Below are positions 1 through 7,094 of a stretch of 55,816 nucleotides of DNA, one piece after another. The position numbers were made by a program, and so were the translations under genes. The first letter of the stretch is position 1. The number at the start of each line of letters is the position of its first letter. The notes beneath the pieces are model-generated. The model did not search any database, was not told the DNA's origin, and saw only the letters and a list, made by a program, of their open reading frames with translations. This DNA comes from an uncultured Cellvibrio sp. (GTDB taxonomy: Bacteria > Pseudomonadota > Gammaproteobacteria > Pseudomonadales > Cellvibrionaceae): contig CAMLOU010000004.1 of NCBI GenBank assembly GCA_946481735.1, forward strand, positions 1 through 55,816, written 5' to 3'.

Positions 1-54
1 TGGTCATGGTCATGGTCATGGTCATGGTCATGGTCATGGTCATGGTCATGGTCA
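1..54. repeat. Nine perfect tandem copies of a 6-bp unit (TGGTCA)
   Basis: Nine exact copies of TGGTCA fill bases 1-54 and may continue beyond the window edge. On the minus strand the repeat reads as alternating His and Asp codons inside the lipoprotein that starts at 179. Because the unit is six bases, gain or loss of copies would add or remove His-Asp dipeptides without shifting the frame. Confidence 0.95.
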
Positions 55-179
55 TCATGATGATGAGCGGCTTCGTTCGTTTCGATCAATGCAGTCGACG
101 GTTCAATGGGCGGTGCGGACTTTTCGCAGCCGGCCAGCAGAAATAATAAGCTTACTGAGGTCAATAATTTTCTATGCAT
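1..179 (-). CDS. His/Asp-repeat lipoprotein, C-terminus outside window (ZrgA/DUF2796-like?)
   Basis: A minus-strand reading frame starts at the ATG at 179 and is still open at base 1. The N-terminus MHRKLLTSVSLLFLLAGCEK is a textbook lipoprotein signal with the lipobox LAGC. A short Pro/Thr/Ala spacer follows, then three His codons and a long (His-Asp)n tract encoded by the 6-bp repeat. It begins 40 bases after the COG0523 GTPase on the same strand, so it is probably the third gene of the Zur-box operon. His/Asp tracts of this kind bind zinc in periplasmic zinc-capture proteins; a ZrgA/DUF2796-like role in zinc uptake is plausible, but the diagnostic part lies outside the window. The lipoprotein signal is seen; zinc binding is inferred. 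Confidence 0.75.
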   Translation of the reverse strand, partial: MHRKLLTSVSLLFLLAGCEKSAPPIEPSTALIETNEAAHHHDDHDHDHDHDHDHDHDHD

Positions 180-219
180 CGTCTATCTCAGAAGTGGGAA
201 GGTACATTGAAATTGTGCA

Positions 220-1416
220 TCAAACCTGCCACTCCGGAAAGGGATCGGGTAAGGTCTTCCACATCGCCTGCCCCGCCAGTAACTCTTCGTCGCTCAGGAG
301 GCAGGCATCCAGTCGTTGGGTGACCTCATCGGGGTGCAAACCCTGCCCGATAAATACCAGCTCCTGACGCATATCGCCAAAGGGCTCCTGCCATTTGTCC
401 ATAATATATTGGCGATGTTCCGCATCGGTGGGCCAATGCTCTTCGGGAATCGCTTTCCAGAACATGCCGGCGGCGCCGTGTTGCGCAATGCCCCCCGCCT
501 GACTCCATTGACCTGCAACCTGCGGTCGACTGGCGAGCCAGAAGAAACCTTTTGAACGCAACAGTTTGCCGCTCATCACCGGGCTAAAGAAGAAGTCGTG
601 CAATTTTTCAGGATGGAAAGGACGGCGCGCATGATAGCTGAAGCTGCTGATACCGTATTCCTCCGTCTCCGGTACGTGCTCGCCCCGCATTTCTTTCAAC
701 CAACCCGGCGCCTGCTGCGCTTTTTCAAAATTAAAACGACCGGTATTCAATACACGATCAAGAGGCACCTGGCCTTTTGTTATGGGGATGATGTCAGCAT
801 CCGGATTCAACTTGCGCAATACCGCTTGCAGTTCTGCCAATGTTTCCGCATCCACCAGATCGGTTTTGCTGATCAACAACACGTCGCAAAATTCAATTTG
901 ATCTACCAACAGATCCGCCACATTGCGTTGGTCTTCCTCACCCAGATGCTCACCGGTTTCCTGCAAATATTGCGCTTCATAAAAATCGCGCAGGAAGTTC
1001 ACCGCATCCACCACCGTCACCATCGTATCGAGACGCGCTACCTGCGCCAGACTTTTGCCCTCTTCATCTTCAAAGGTAAAGGTTTCGGCCACCGGCAAGG
1101 GTTCGGAGATGCCGGTGGATTCAATGACCAGATAATCAAAGCGGCCCTCGTGGGCCAGCCGATTGATTTCAATCAGCAAGTCCTCACGCAAGGTACAACA
1201 GATACAACCGTTGCTCATCTCCACCAGTTTTTCTTCTGCGCGGTGGAGCTGCACCTGATTTTTTACCAACGCGGCATCGATGTTAACTTCACTCATGTCA
1301 TTCACGATAACCGCCACCCGCAAATCAGCGCGGTTATTCAGAATGTGATTCAGCACGGTGGTTTTGCCGGCACCGAGGAAGCCGGACAAGAGCGTAACGG
1401 GAAGTTGTTTATGCAT
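220..1416 (-). CDS. COG0523 G3E-family GTPase, putative zinc metallochaperone
   Basis: A 398-residue COG0523 (CobW/ZigA-like) GTPase. Near the N-terminus is the Walker A segment GFLGAGKTT. About 70 residues in is the metal-binding CxCC motif in NGCICCTL, the hallmark of zinc-related members, and ISKTDLV serves as the guanine-specificity motif. The C-terminal CobW_C domain carries several His residues (SYHARRPFHPEKLHDFF). These proteins are thought to hand zinc to essential zinc enzymes when the metal is scarce. It follows the DksA paralogue by 27 bases and precedes the His/Asp lipoprotein, matching the Zur-controlled dksA2-COG0523 arrangement of Pseudomonas. The zinc assignment rests on motif plus context; the client protein is unknown. 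Confidence 0.9.
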   Translation of the reverse strand: MHKQLPVTLLSGFLGAGKTTVLNHILNNRADLRVAVIVNDMSEVNIDAALVKNQVQLHRAEEKLVEMSNGCICCTLREDLLIEINRLAHEGRFDYLVIESTGISEPLPVAETFTFEDEEGKSLAQVARLDTMVTVVDAVNFLRDFYEAQYLQETGEHLGEEDQRNVADLLVDQIEFCDVLLISKTDLVDAETLAELQAVLRKLNPDADIIPITKGQVPLDRVLNTGRFNFEKAQQAPGWLKEMRGEHVPETEEYGISSFSYHARRPFHPEKLHDFFFSPVMSGKLLRSKGFFWLASRPQVAGQWSQAGGIAQHGAAGMFWKAIPEEHWPTDAEHRQYIMDKWQEPFGDMRQELVFIGQGLHPDEVTQRLDACLLSDEELLAGQAMWKTLPDPFPEWQV

Positions 1417-1443
1417 GGTTCCAATCCGTATAGATCAAAAAAA

Positions 1444-1869
1444 TTAAAGATGACGCTGGGCAAAATTACGTTCGAGGTGCTCCTGCCGCATTTTTTCTTC
1501 GGCGCACAATTCGGCTGTAGGACGCAATAGCAAGCGTTGCAAACCGATCGCATCACCCGTGACTTCACAATAGCCATATGTGCCCTGAGCAATGCGCGCC
1601 AAGGCTTTATCGATCTTGCGCAATAGCAAATACTGGCGTTCCGCCAAGCGCATGCGCTGCCGGTTTTCCTCTTCTGCCAACGCCCGGTCGAGTTCATCCG
1701 TTCCACAATCGGCGGAGGCGATGTCCTGCTTGATAACTTCAATCTGCTGCTGCGTCTCCACCTTGATTTGCTCAAGCACACCTTTAAAAAATGCTTGTTG
1801 TTGCGCGTTCATGTAGTCCTGGTCGGGCATACGCAGCAGAGACTGGGGCGTTAACACGGCTTCGCTCAT
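1444..1869 (-). CDS. dksA2: DksA2-type transcription factor lacking the four-Cys zinc finger
   Basis: A 141-residue DksA/TraR-family protein with a long N-terminal coiled coil and the C-terminal globular segment. Canonical DksA holds zinc with four Cys (CxxC...CxxC). Here the first pair is C-E-V-T and the second C-A-E-E, giving a CX2T-X17-CX2E pattern that keeps only two Cys. This matches the zinc-independent DksA2 paralogues that replace DksA for stringent control under zinc starvation. The ATG at 1869 is chosen because AGGAG sits 5 bases upstream; an in-frame GTG at 1875 is too close to it. A Zur-like box lies 32 bases upstream, and the COG0523 gene follows directly. Confidence 0.88.
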   Translation of the reverse strand: MSEAVLTPQSLLRMPDQDYMNAQQQAFFKGVLEQIKVETQQQIEVIKQDIASADCGTDELDRALAEEENRQRMRLAERQYLLLRKIDKALARIAQGTYGYCEVTGDAIGLQRLLLRPTAELCAEEKMRQEHLERNFAQRHL

Positions 1870-1900
1870 TCGCACTCCTCACAGTCCAGCTTGATTTTGA

Positions 1901-1915
1901 TGTTATAACATAACA
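1901..1915. promoter_or_regulatory. Zur-like operator upstream of dksA2
   Basis: TGTTATAACATAACA is a perfect TGTTAT-N3-ATAACA dyad, close to the proteobacterial Zur consensus (GTTATA/TATAAC type). It lies 32 bases upstream of the dksA2 start and resembles the site between znuA and zur at 19422-19436. It is expected to repress the dksA2-COG0523-lipoprotein operon when zinc is sufficient. In the rest of the 1876-2441 gap I see only the two LacI-type sites listed separately. Confidence 0.8.
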
Positions 1916-2042
1916 TATAAAATCCACGAAGCAAGCACAACGCACAAGGCCTGCGGCGCAAGAGCCATGCCTTCCGTTTCCCTCACCGTCTCTCCACGCC
2001 AATCCAATCAACCCTGTAGCAACGTAAAAAATCGTGATTTTT

Positions 2043-2056
2043 TGTAATCGGTTTCT
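2043..2056. promoter_or_regulatory. LacI-type operator candidate, distal
   Basis: TGTAATCGGTTTCT has the central CG and flanking A/T pattern of LacI/GalR-family operators (TGTAAnCGnTTnCA type). Thirteen of its bases recur exactly at 2273-2286, nearer the TonB receptor gene. It lies about 400 bases upstream of that gene, so it could also act on the dksA2 side. No LacI regulator gene is present in the window. Confidence 0.45.
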
Positions 2057-2272
2057 TTCCAAACAGGTGATATCGCACGAAATGCTAAGGAATACGCCTG
2101 ATGGAAGGGTGCTTTCCCGCACATTTAGGAGGCGATAGGGAATAGGAATATTTCATTAAAATCAATGAAATAAGATAATTAGATGTGACGCCTGCTTTTA
2201 ACAGACTTGGCATTGAGCCCTGTTTTCCCTGATTGTTAAATAATATAAATATGCGATGCTTTCGATTGAATA

Positions 2273-2286
2273 TGTAATCGGTTTCA
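2273..2286. promoter_or_regulatory. LacI-type operator candidate upstream of the TonB receptor
   Basis: TGTAATCGGTTTCA fits the LacI-family pattern TGTAAnCGnTTnCA. It is placed about 155 bases upstream of the receptor start, a plausible position for catabolic repression. The second copy 230 bases upstream makes a looping operator pair possible. The regulator is not in the window. Confidence 0.55.
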
Positions 2287-2441
2287 ATTATCGTACCGCC
2301 CCAATCAAAGTCCACCGGTCAGCCGGGACGCAAGATAATCCATAAATCCAACCATTCTTTATCTGCTCTCCCCTTCAGCCAAGCTGCCGGAGCCATTGAT
2401 ATAACAATCAATAACACCCCTAATAAATCGAGGAGTTAAAC

Positions 2442-5396
2442 ATGATGCAGCCTTCCTGCTTCAGAAAACGTTTGTTGTCCTCCTGTATTGCAGCCGTAGC
2501 GTTGACCGCCACGGGTGTAACCCAGGCACAAGAAAGTGGTTTGGTGGAAGAAGTGGTTGTGACGGGCATTCGAAGCTCGCTCACCCGCTCTGCTGACGTA
2601 AAACGCAATGCGCCTTCCGTAGTGGACGCCATCAGCGCTGAAGATATCGGTAAACTGCCCGACGTCACTATTGCTGACTCATTGCAGCGTGTTCCCGGCA
2701 TTCAGATCCGCCGCACCGCTGGCGAAGGCTCCACTGTCAACGTACGCGGCATGCCGCAAGTCAGTACGCTCCTGAATGGCGAACAATTTCTGAGCGCCGG
2801 CTCGATCACCACCGCACAACCTGACTTTACTGATATTCCGGCTGAACTCCTTTCCGGTGTGGACGTGATCAAGTCTTCTCAAGCCAGTACCCTGGCGGCA
2901 GGCGTGTCGGGCACCATCAACATGAAAACCCGTCGTCCTTTCGACCTGGACGAAGGCTGGACCTTCGCCGGCTCCGCCGAAGGTTCACAAGGGCAATACA
3001 CCGATGATGATATCGGCCACAAGATCTCCGGTTTTGCTGGTTTCAACAATGGCGAAGACTTTGGTGCGCTGTTCACCCTGACCACCTCCGACGCCACCCT
3101 GGCCAACTACCGTTATGGGATGTATTCCGACTGGTGGTTCCGGGGCTATAACGAAAACGACAAAGACTGGCCGGGCCAACCCACGGGGGTGAATACCGAC
3201 CTGACCGGCGACGGTGATTTTAACGATCAGGTTTTTGGAACCATCGACTACGGCGTCACCAACCGCATGGCTGAGCGTGAGCGCCTGGGCGTCTCCAGCT
3301 CCTTCCAATTCCAGGCAAGTGATCGTGTAGAGGTACTGGCGGATGTGTTCTATACCAAGATGGACCAGGGCGATTACGTCAATGGCTTGATCGCCGACAA
3401 TTCCTGGTCGCAATATGATTGGGTCACTCCCGACCCCGACACCCTGATCAATCGCGGGCCGAGTGCTGGCGGTAATGGTAAGGACTTCTATACATCAAGC
3501 ATTACTCACCTCGACGCGTTGCGCGTGATCGCCTCATCCCAAACCATCATGGATGAGCGTGAGTCCCTGAATGTTAACTTGCAATCCAACATCGAGTTCA
3601 GCGACAACTTCCGCGGCAGCGTTCGTTATCTGCACGGCGAAGCAAGCAATGACCACACCGCCAGCATCGCTGACGCGCAGCTGACCAGCGGCGCCCAGTC
3701 CGGCTTGATGACAGTAAACGATGGCGTAGCCGAGCCAGTAAATCCCAATGGCTGGGGACCGGAGCGCGTACCTGTGACGGCAGATTTTTCCGGCGAACAT
3801 CCGCGCATGATCTATCCGGAAGGCTTTGGACAAGACATCAGCAGTTACGGCCTGGTATCCACCTTCTCCGCGCAGAATCGCAACGAAGAATCGGAGCTGG
3901 ATGTATTCCGCTTTGACGGCATCTTTGACATCAATGAGGCGGCCAGTCTGGACTTCGGCTATCGCTACGCTGATCGTCGGATTGAACGAGACCAGTATGA
4001 CCTGATCTCTCCCTTCACCGAAAACGATGCCGATGGTAATCCCGTTACTGTCTATTCCAAATGGAAGGACTCCGGTATTGCGGTGAGCCAGGGTGGAGAC
4101 ACCATCGGCAGAACCTTCAGCTTTGAAGAGCTGGATGCCATGGGGTACATCCACACCCAAAATGACTTTGGCCCCGCCAGCGACGGCAACAGCTACTACT
4201 TTATTGATCCGAAGGCGATGGAAGATAATGTCGCATTCCAGGAGTCGCTTTATACCGGCAATATCCAGCGTAAAGACGGCGCACAGAGCTATATCGTTGA
4301 GGACGAGACGCACACCTTCTACATCCAGGGCAACATTGAAGGTGAAATGGTGTTTCCGTTCCAGGCAAACCTGGGCGTACAGTACGTTGAAACCAACCTG
4401 AATATCACACAGTTTGTTCCTTCGTACGATGCCACCACCGCCACTATCGATGGAACCGTTTATCCTGTTACGAATGGCGTAGCACCAGATATCGTTGACA
4501 CAGCGGTCACTGATCGCAGCTTCAATGATGTGTTGCCACGCTTCAACATCGCTTGGGATACGTCGGATAACACCAAGCTGCGTTTGGCGTTCACCAAAAC
4601 CATGTCGCAACTGAACGCGGATGATCTTGGTTTGGGCCTGGTGTATACCACCAACAACAATCCCGATCTCGGCGTATTCGAAACCGTCAGCGCAACCCAG
4701 AACGGCAACCCGAACATGGACCCATGGCGTTCCGATAACTGGGATTTGAGTTACGAGTGGTACTTCAATGAATCATCGCTGCTCAGTGCCGGCATTTTCT
4801 ATCTCGATATCGAAACCTTTATCGCCACCAGCTCCGTCCAGATTCCGACAGTACCGGATTCCGATGGCGTTAATCGCAGACCCGGTGAAACCATCGACCT
4901 GACCATTCGCGACAATGTCGACGGTGGCGTAGTGAAAGGTTACGAAATCAATTATCAACAAGCCTTTGATTTCTTGCCCGGTGCGTTCAGTGGTTTGGGT
5001 TTGAATCTGAACTACACCTTCACAGACGCAGAAGGCGGTGAGAAAGATTTCTATGGCGCAACCATGCCTATGGCCGATAACTCCGAAGATCAGATCAACG
5101 CGGTGCTCTGGTACGAGTACGATGCATGGCAGGCACGTCTCGCCTATAACTACCGCAGTGAGCGTTTCATCGGTCGTGCCTGGAACGATGGAAGCCCGGC
5201 GGCCTGGTGGTCGGCACCGACGAGTTATATCGATGCATCGATCAGCTACGACATCAATGACAATGTGTCTGTCTACCTGCAAGGCACCAACATCACTGAA
5301 GAGTACGAAGAAACTTACATGCAGTGGGAAGATGTCGTAGTTAATCAGAACATTTACGAAGCGCGTTACACGCTCGGTGTTCGCGCAACCTTTTAA
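2442..5396 (+). CDS. TonB-dependent receptor (Xanthomonas/Caulobacter-type carbohydrate family)
   Basis: A 984-residue outer-membrane receptor. A signal peptide ends near residue 29 (VTQAQ). A TonB box follows (VEEVVVTGIR, about residues 35-44), then the plug domain with AEDIGKLPDVTIADSLQRVP typical of the TIGR01782-type subfamily. The rest is a long beta-barrel ending in an aromatic residue (...GVRATF). AGGAG lies 7 bases before the ATG. Members of this subfamily usually import oligosaccharides from polymer breakdown using TonB energy. The convergent halogenase-like gene and the nearby GH9 gene support a polysaccharide-uptake locus, possibly beta-glucan-related, but the substrate is not readable from sequence. 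LacI-type operators upstream suggest sugar-responsive control. Confidence 0.93.
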   Translation: MMQPSCFRKRLLSSCIAAVALTATGVTQAQESGLVEEVVVTGIRSSLTRSADVKRNAPSVVDAISAEDIGKLPDVTIADSLQRVPGIQIRRTAGEGSTVNVRGMPQVSTLLNGEQFLSAGSITTAQPDFTDIPAELLSGVDVIKSSQASTLAAGVSGTINMKTRRPFDLDEGWTFAGSAEGSQGQYTDDDIGHKISGFAGFNNGEDFGALFTLTTSDATLANYRYGMYSDWWFRGYNENDKDWPGQPTGVNTDLTGDGDFNDQVFGTIDYGVTNRMAERERLGVSSSFQFQASDRVEVLADVFYTKMDQGDYVNGLIADNSWSQYDWVTPDPDTLINRGPSAGGNGKDFYTSSITHLDALRVIASSQTIMDERESLNVNLQSNIEFSDNFRGSVRYLHGEASNDHTASIADAQLTSGAQSGLMTVNDGVAEPVNPNGWGPERVPVTADFSGEHPRMIYPEGFGQDISSYGLVSTFSAQNRNEESELDVFRFDGIFDINEAASLDFGYRYADRRIERDQYDLISPFTENDADGNPVTVYSKWKDSGIAVSQGGDTIGRTFSFEELDAMGYIHTQNDFGPASDGNSYYFIDPKAMEDNVAFQESLYTGNIQRKDGAQSYIVEDETHTFYIQGNIEGEMVFPFQANLGVQYVETNLNITQFVPSYDATTATIDGTVYPVTNGVAPDIVDTAVTDRSFNDVLPRFNIAWDTSDNTKLRLAFTKTMSQLNADDLGLGLVYTTNNNPDLGVFETVSATQNGNPNMDPWRSDNWDLSYEWYFNESSLLSAGIFYLDIETFIATSSVQIPTVPDSDGVNRRPGETIDLTIRDNVDGGVVKGYEINYQQAFDFLPGAFSGLGLNLNYTFTDAEGGEKDFYGATMPMADNSEDQINAVLWYEYDAWQARLAYNYRSERFIGRAWNDGSPAAWWSAPTSYIDASISYDINDNVSVYLQGTNITEEYEETYMQWEDVVVNQNIYEARYTLGVRATF

Positions 5397-5452
5397 TCTT
5401 GTTCATCAGGAATGGAGTGATTGTACATAGCAATTATTCCGGACCAACCTTT

Positions 5453-5476
5453 AGCCCCGCTTGCGGGGCTTTTTTA
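5453..5476 (+). terminator. Rho-independent terminator after the TonB receptor gene
   Basis: Stem AGCCCCGC / GCGGGGCT with a TT loop, followed by a run of seven Ts, 56 bases downstream of the receptor stop. It abuts the end of the convergent halogenase gene. Confidence 0.9.
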
Positions 5477-6973
5477 TGCCTGGCGTAATTGCGCCAACAC
5501 CGCGCGATGATCATCAAAATTCAAGGCGCACCGTGCAATAAAATCATCCAGTTGTTGTAACTCAAGCCGGGATTTTGCTGCGGCATTGGATGACCGGACG
5601 GGAGGAAAAATTCCCATGCCCGCAAAGATGCAATACCAGGACGCGACGGGATAATATTTTTCAATCGCTTGTCGTTTGACTTCTGCCGCAAGATTACCGC
5701 CACGCTTCCAGCATTGATATAGTGCGCGCAGAGATTCCGACACGTTATTGGGATCAGCCGTATTTGCTCGCCAATAGTCGCTGTCGTTGCGGGAACTGGT
5801 TTTGTAGTGCGTCACGATATAATCACGTGTGCCGTCGAACTGGTCATTGATTCGCTGGTTGAAGCTCGCCTGGTGCTGATCGGTAAATTCGCCCTGTTCA
5901 AACAGCTCCACAAAGATCGCAACAGTTTGCTGGATCAAAAACAGCGCCGTCGCTTCCAGTGGCTCAATAAACCCCTGCGCCAGCCCCACGGCCAAACAGT
6001 TTTGATGCCAAGGCTGTGTGACCCGCCCTACTTTCATCTTTAGATGTCGCACCGGCACGTCTGCATCGGCCAAGCCCACATGTTCGCGCAGCTCACGTTC
6101 AGCATCATCCGCCGAACAGAAGGCCGAACTGTAAACGTAACCATTGCCGAAACGTTCGGTCAGTGGAATTTTCCAGGCCCAGCCATTGCGCAATGCCGTG
6201 GCAAAGGTTTGCGATGGAATAATACTTTCCATTGCCGTGGGTATGGCTACCGCCGCATCGTTGAATAACACATTGCTATAACTGAAAAAGGGTGTTGCCA
6301 ATGCCTTCTGCGACAGGATTCCCGCAAATCCACTGGCGTCGACAAAAAAATCTGCCGTCAGTAATTCGCCGGCATCGGATACCAGATGTTGAATATTTCC
6401 CCGCGCATCCAGCACAACATCCTGCACATGACACACGCGATGCTGAACGCCCATAGCAACCGCTTTTGTTTTTAAAAATTGGCCGAGCAACACGGCGTCA
6501 AAGTGGTAGCCGTATTGCGTATCGAAAGGAAAGTGATGGTGAGCCTTGGGTGCGAGCGACTTTTCGGCGAGACGTTGCGACAGAAAAAAATGCTTCGGGT
6601 GCGCCTCAACCGCTTCACCCGCCAGCCGTTGTTGCGCGTTGCGGATAAACATCGGCAGGGTATGGCTATCCACCATGGAAGGGAACGGATGGTAGTAGCT
6701 TTCAAAGCCCGGACGCGTAGACCAACCAGAGAAAGTAATGCCGCATTTATAGGTGGCATTGCACGCAGGCATCCATTCCGTTTCCGGAATATTCATGATG
6801 TCAAAAAAGTTTTTAAGCCCCGGTGTTGAGCCTTCGCCCACACCAATAATGCCAACCTCTGCTGACTCCAGCAGCGTAATACGAATAGGCTTTTTAGCCC
6901 AGGCGCGCGCCATAATCATGGCGGTCATCCAACCTGCAGAACCGCCACCCAGGATTACAATATCGTTGATCAT
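5474..6973 (-). CDS. Tryptophan-halogenase-family FAD-dependent protein
   Basis: A 499-residue flavin-dependent halogenase homologue. The N-terminal FAD motif is ILGGGSAGW (residues 7-15). The halogenase signature W-x-W-x-I-P is present as WAWKIP (265-270). The catalytic Lys equivalent to PrnA K79 is K76 in ATYKCGITF, and the Glu equivalent to PrnA E346 is E340 in EPLEATA. All key residues for making a hypochlorous-acid/Lys-chloramine intermediate are therefore retained. In Xanthomonas/Caulobacter-type bacteria such genes recur beside TonB receptors and glycosidases in carbohydrate loci, where no halogenated product is known. It lies downstream of the GH9 gene on the same strand. Whether it halogenates, and what, cannot be told. 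Confidence 0.9.
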   Translation of the reverse strand: MINDIVILGGGSAGWMTAMIMARAWAKKPIRITLLESAEVGIIGVGEGSTPGLKNFFDIMNIPETEWMPACNATYKCGITFSGWSTRPGFESYYHPFPSMVDSHTLPMFIRNAQQRLAGEAVEAHPKHFFLSQRLAEKSLAPKAHHHFPFDTQYGYHFDAVLLGQFLKTKAVAMGVQHRVCHVQDVVLDARGNIQHLVSDAGELLTADFFVDASGFAGILSQKALATPFFSYSNVLFNDAAVAIPTAMESIIPSQTFATALRNGWAWKIPLTERFGNGYVYSSAFCSADDAERELREHVGLADADVPVRHLKMKVGRVTQPWHQNCLAVGLAQGFIEPLEATALFLIQQTVAIFVELFEQGEFTDQHQASFNQRINDQFDGTRDYIVTHYKTSSRNDSDYWRANTADPNNVSESLRALYQCWKRGGNLAAEVKRQAIEKYYPVASWYCIFAGMGIFPPVRSSNAAAKSRLELQQLDDFIARCALNFDDHRAVLAQLRQA

Positions 6974-7042
6974 GCCGCACTCTTTTCAGGTCATTTGTGA
7001 GTGCAAAATTTTCCCACGGATAGGCCAGGGTCTCAATGATGC

Positions 7043-7086
7043 CGAAGCATAAATTCACGCTGTATGCTGCGCGAATTTATGCTTCG
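7043..7086. repeat. 14-bp perfect stem-loop between GH9 and halogenase genes
   Basis: CGAAGCATAAATTC (7043-7056) is the exact reverse complement of 7073-7086. Inside, three further pairs can form after one mismatch. It begins 9 bases after the GH9 stop codon. No T-run follows on either strand, so it is more likely an intercistronic mRNA-stabilising or processing hairpin, or a binding site, than a terminator. Confidence 0.7.
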
Positions 7087-7094
7087 TTGCGGTA

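Noticed and set aside
1..54. Tandem repeat as a CRISPR array or structural DNA element
   Set aside because: The unit is only 6 bases with no spacers and reads in frame as His-Asp codons of a lipoprotein.
598..1530. 310-codon plus-strand open frame opposite the COG0523 gene
   Set aside because: It spans parts of two certain minus-strand genes and has no family resemblance.
3534..4610. 358-codon minus-strand open frame inside the TonB receptor gene
   Set aside because: It lies wholly antisense to the receptor barrel and has no recognisable domain or ribosome site.
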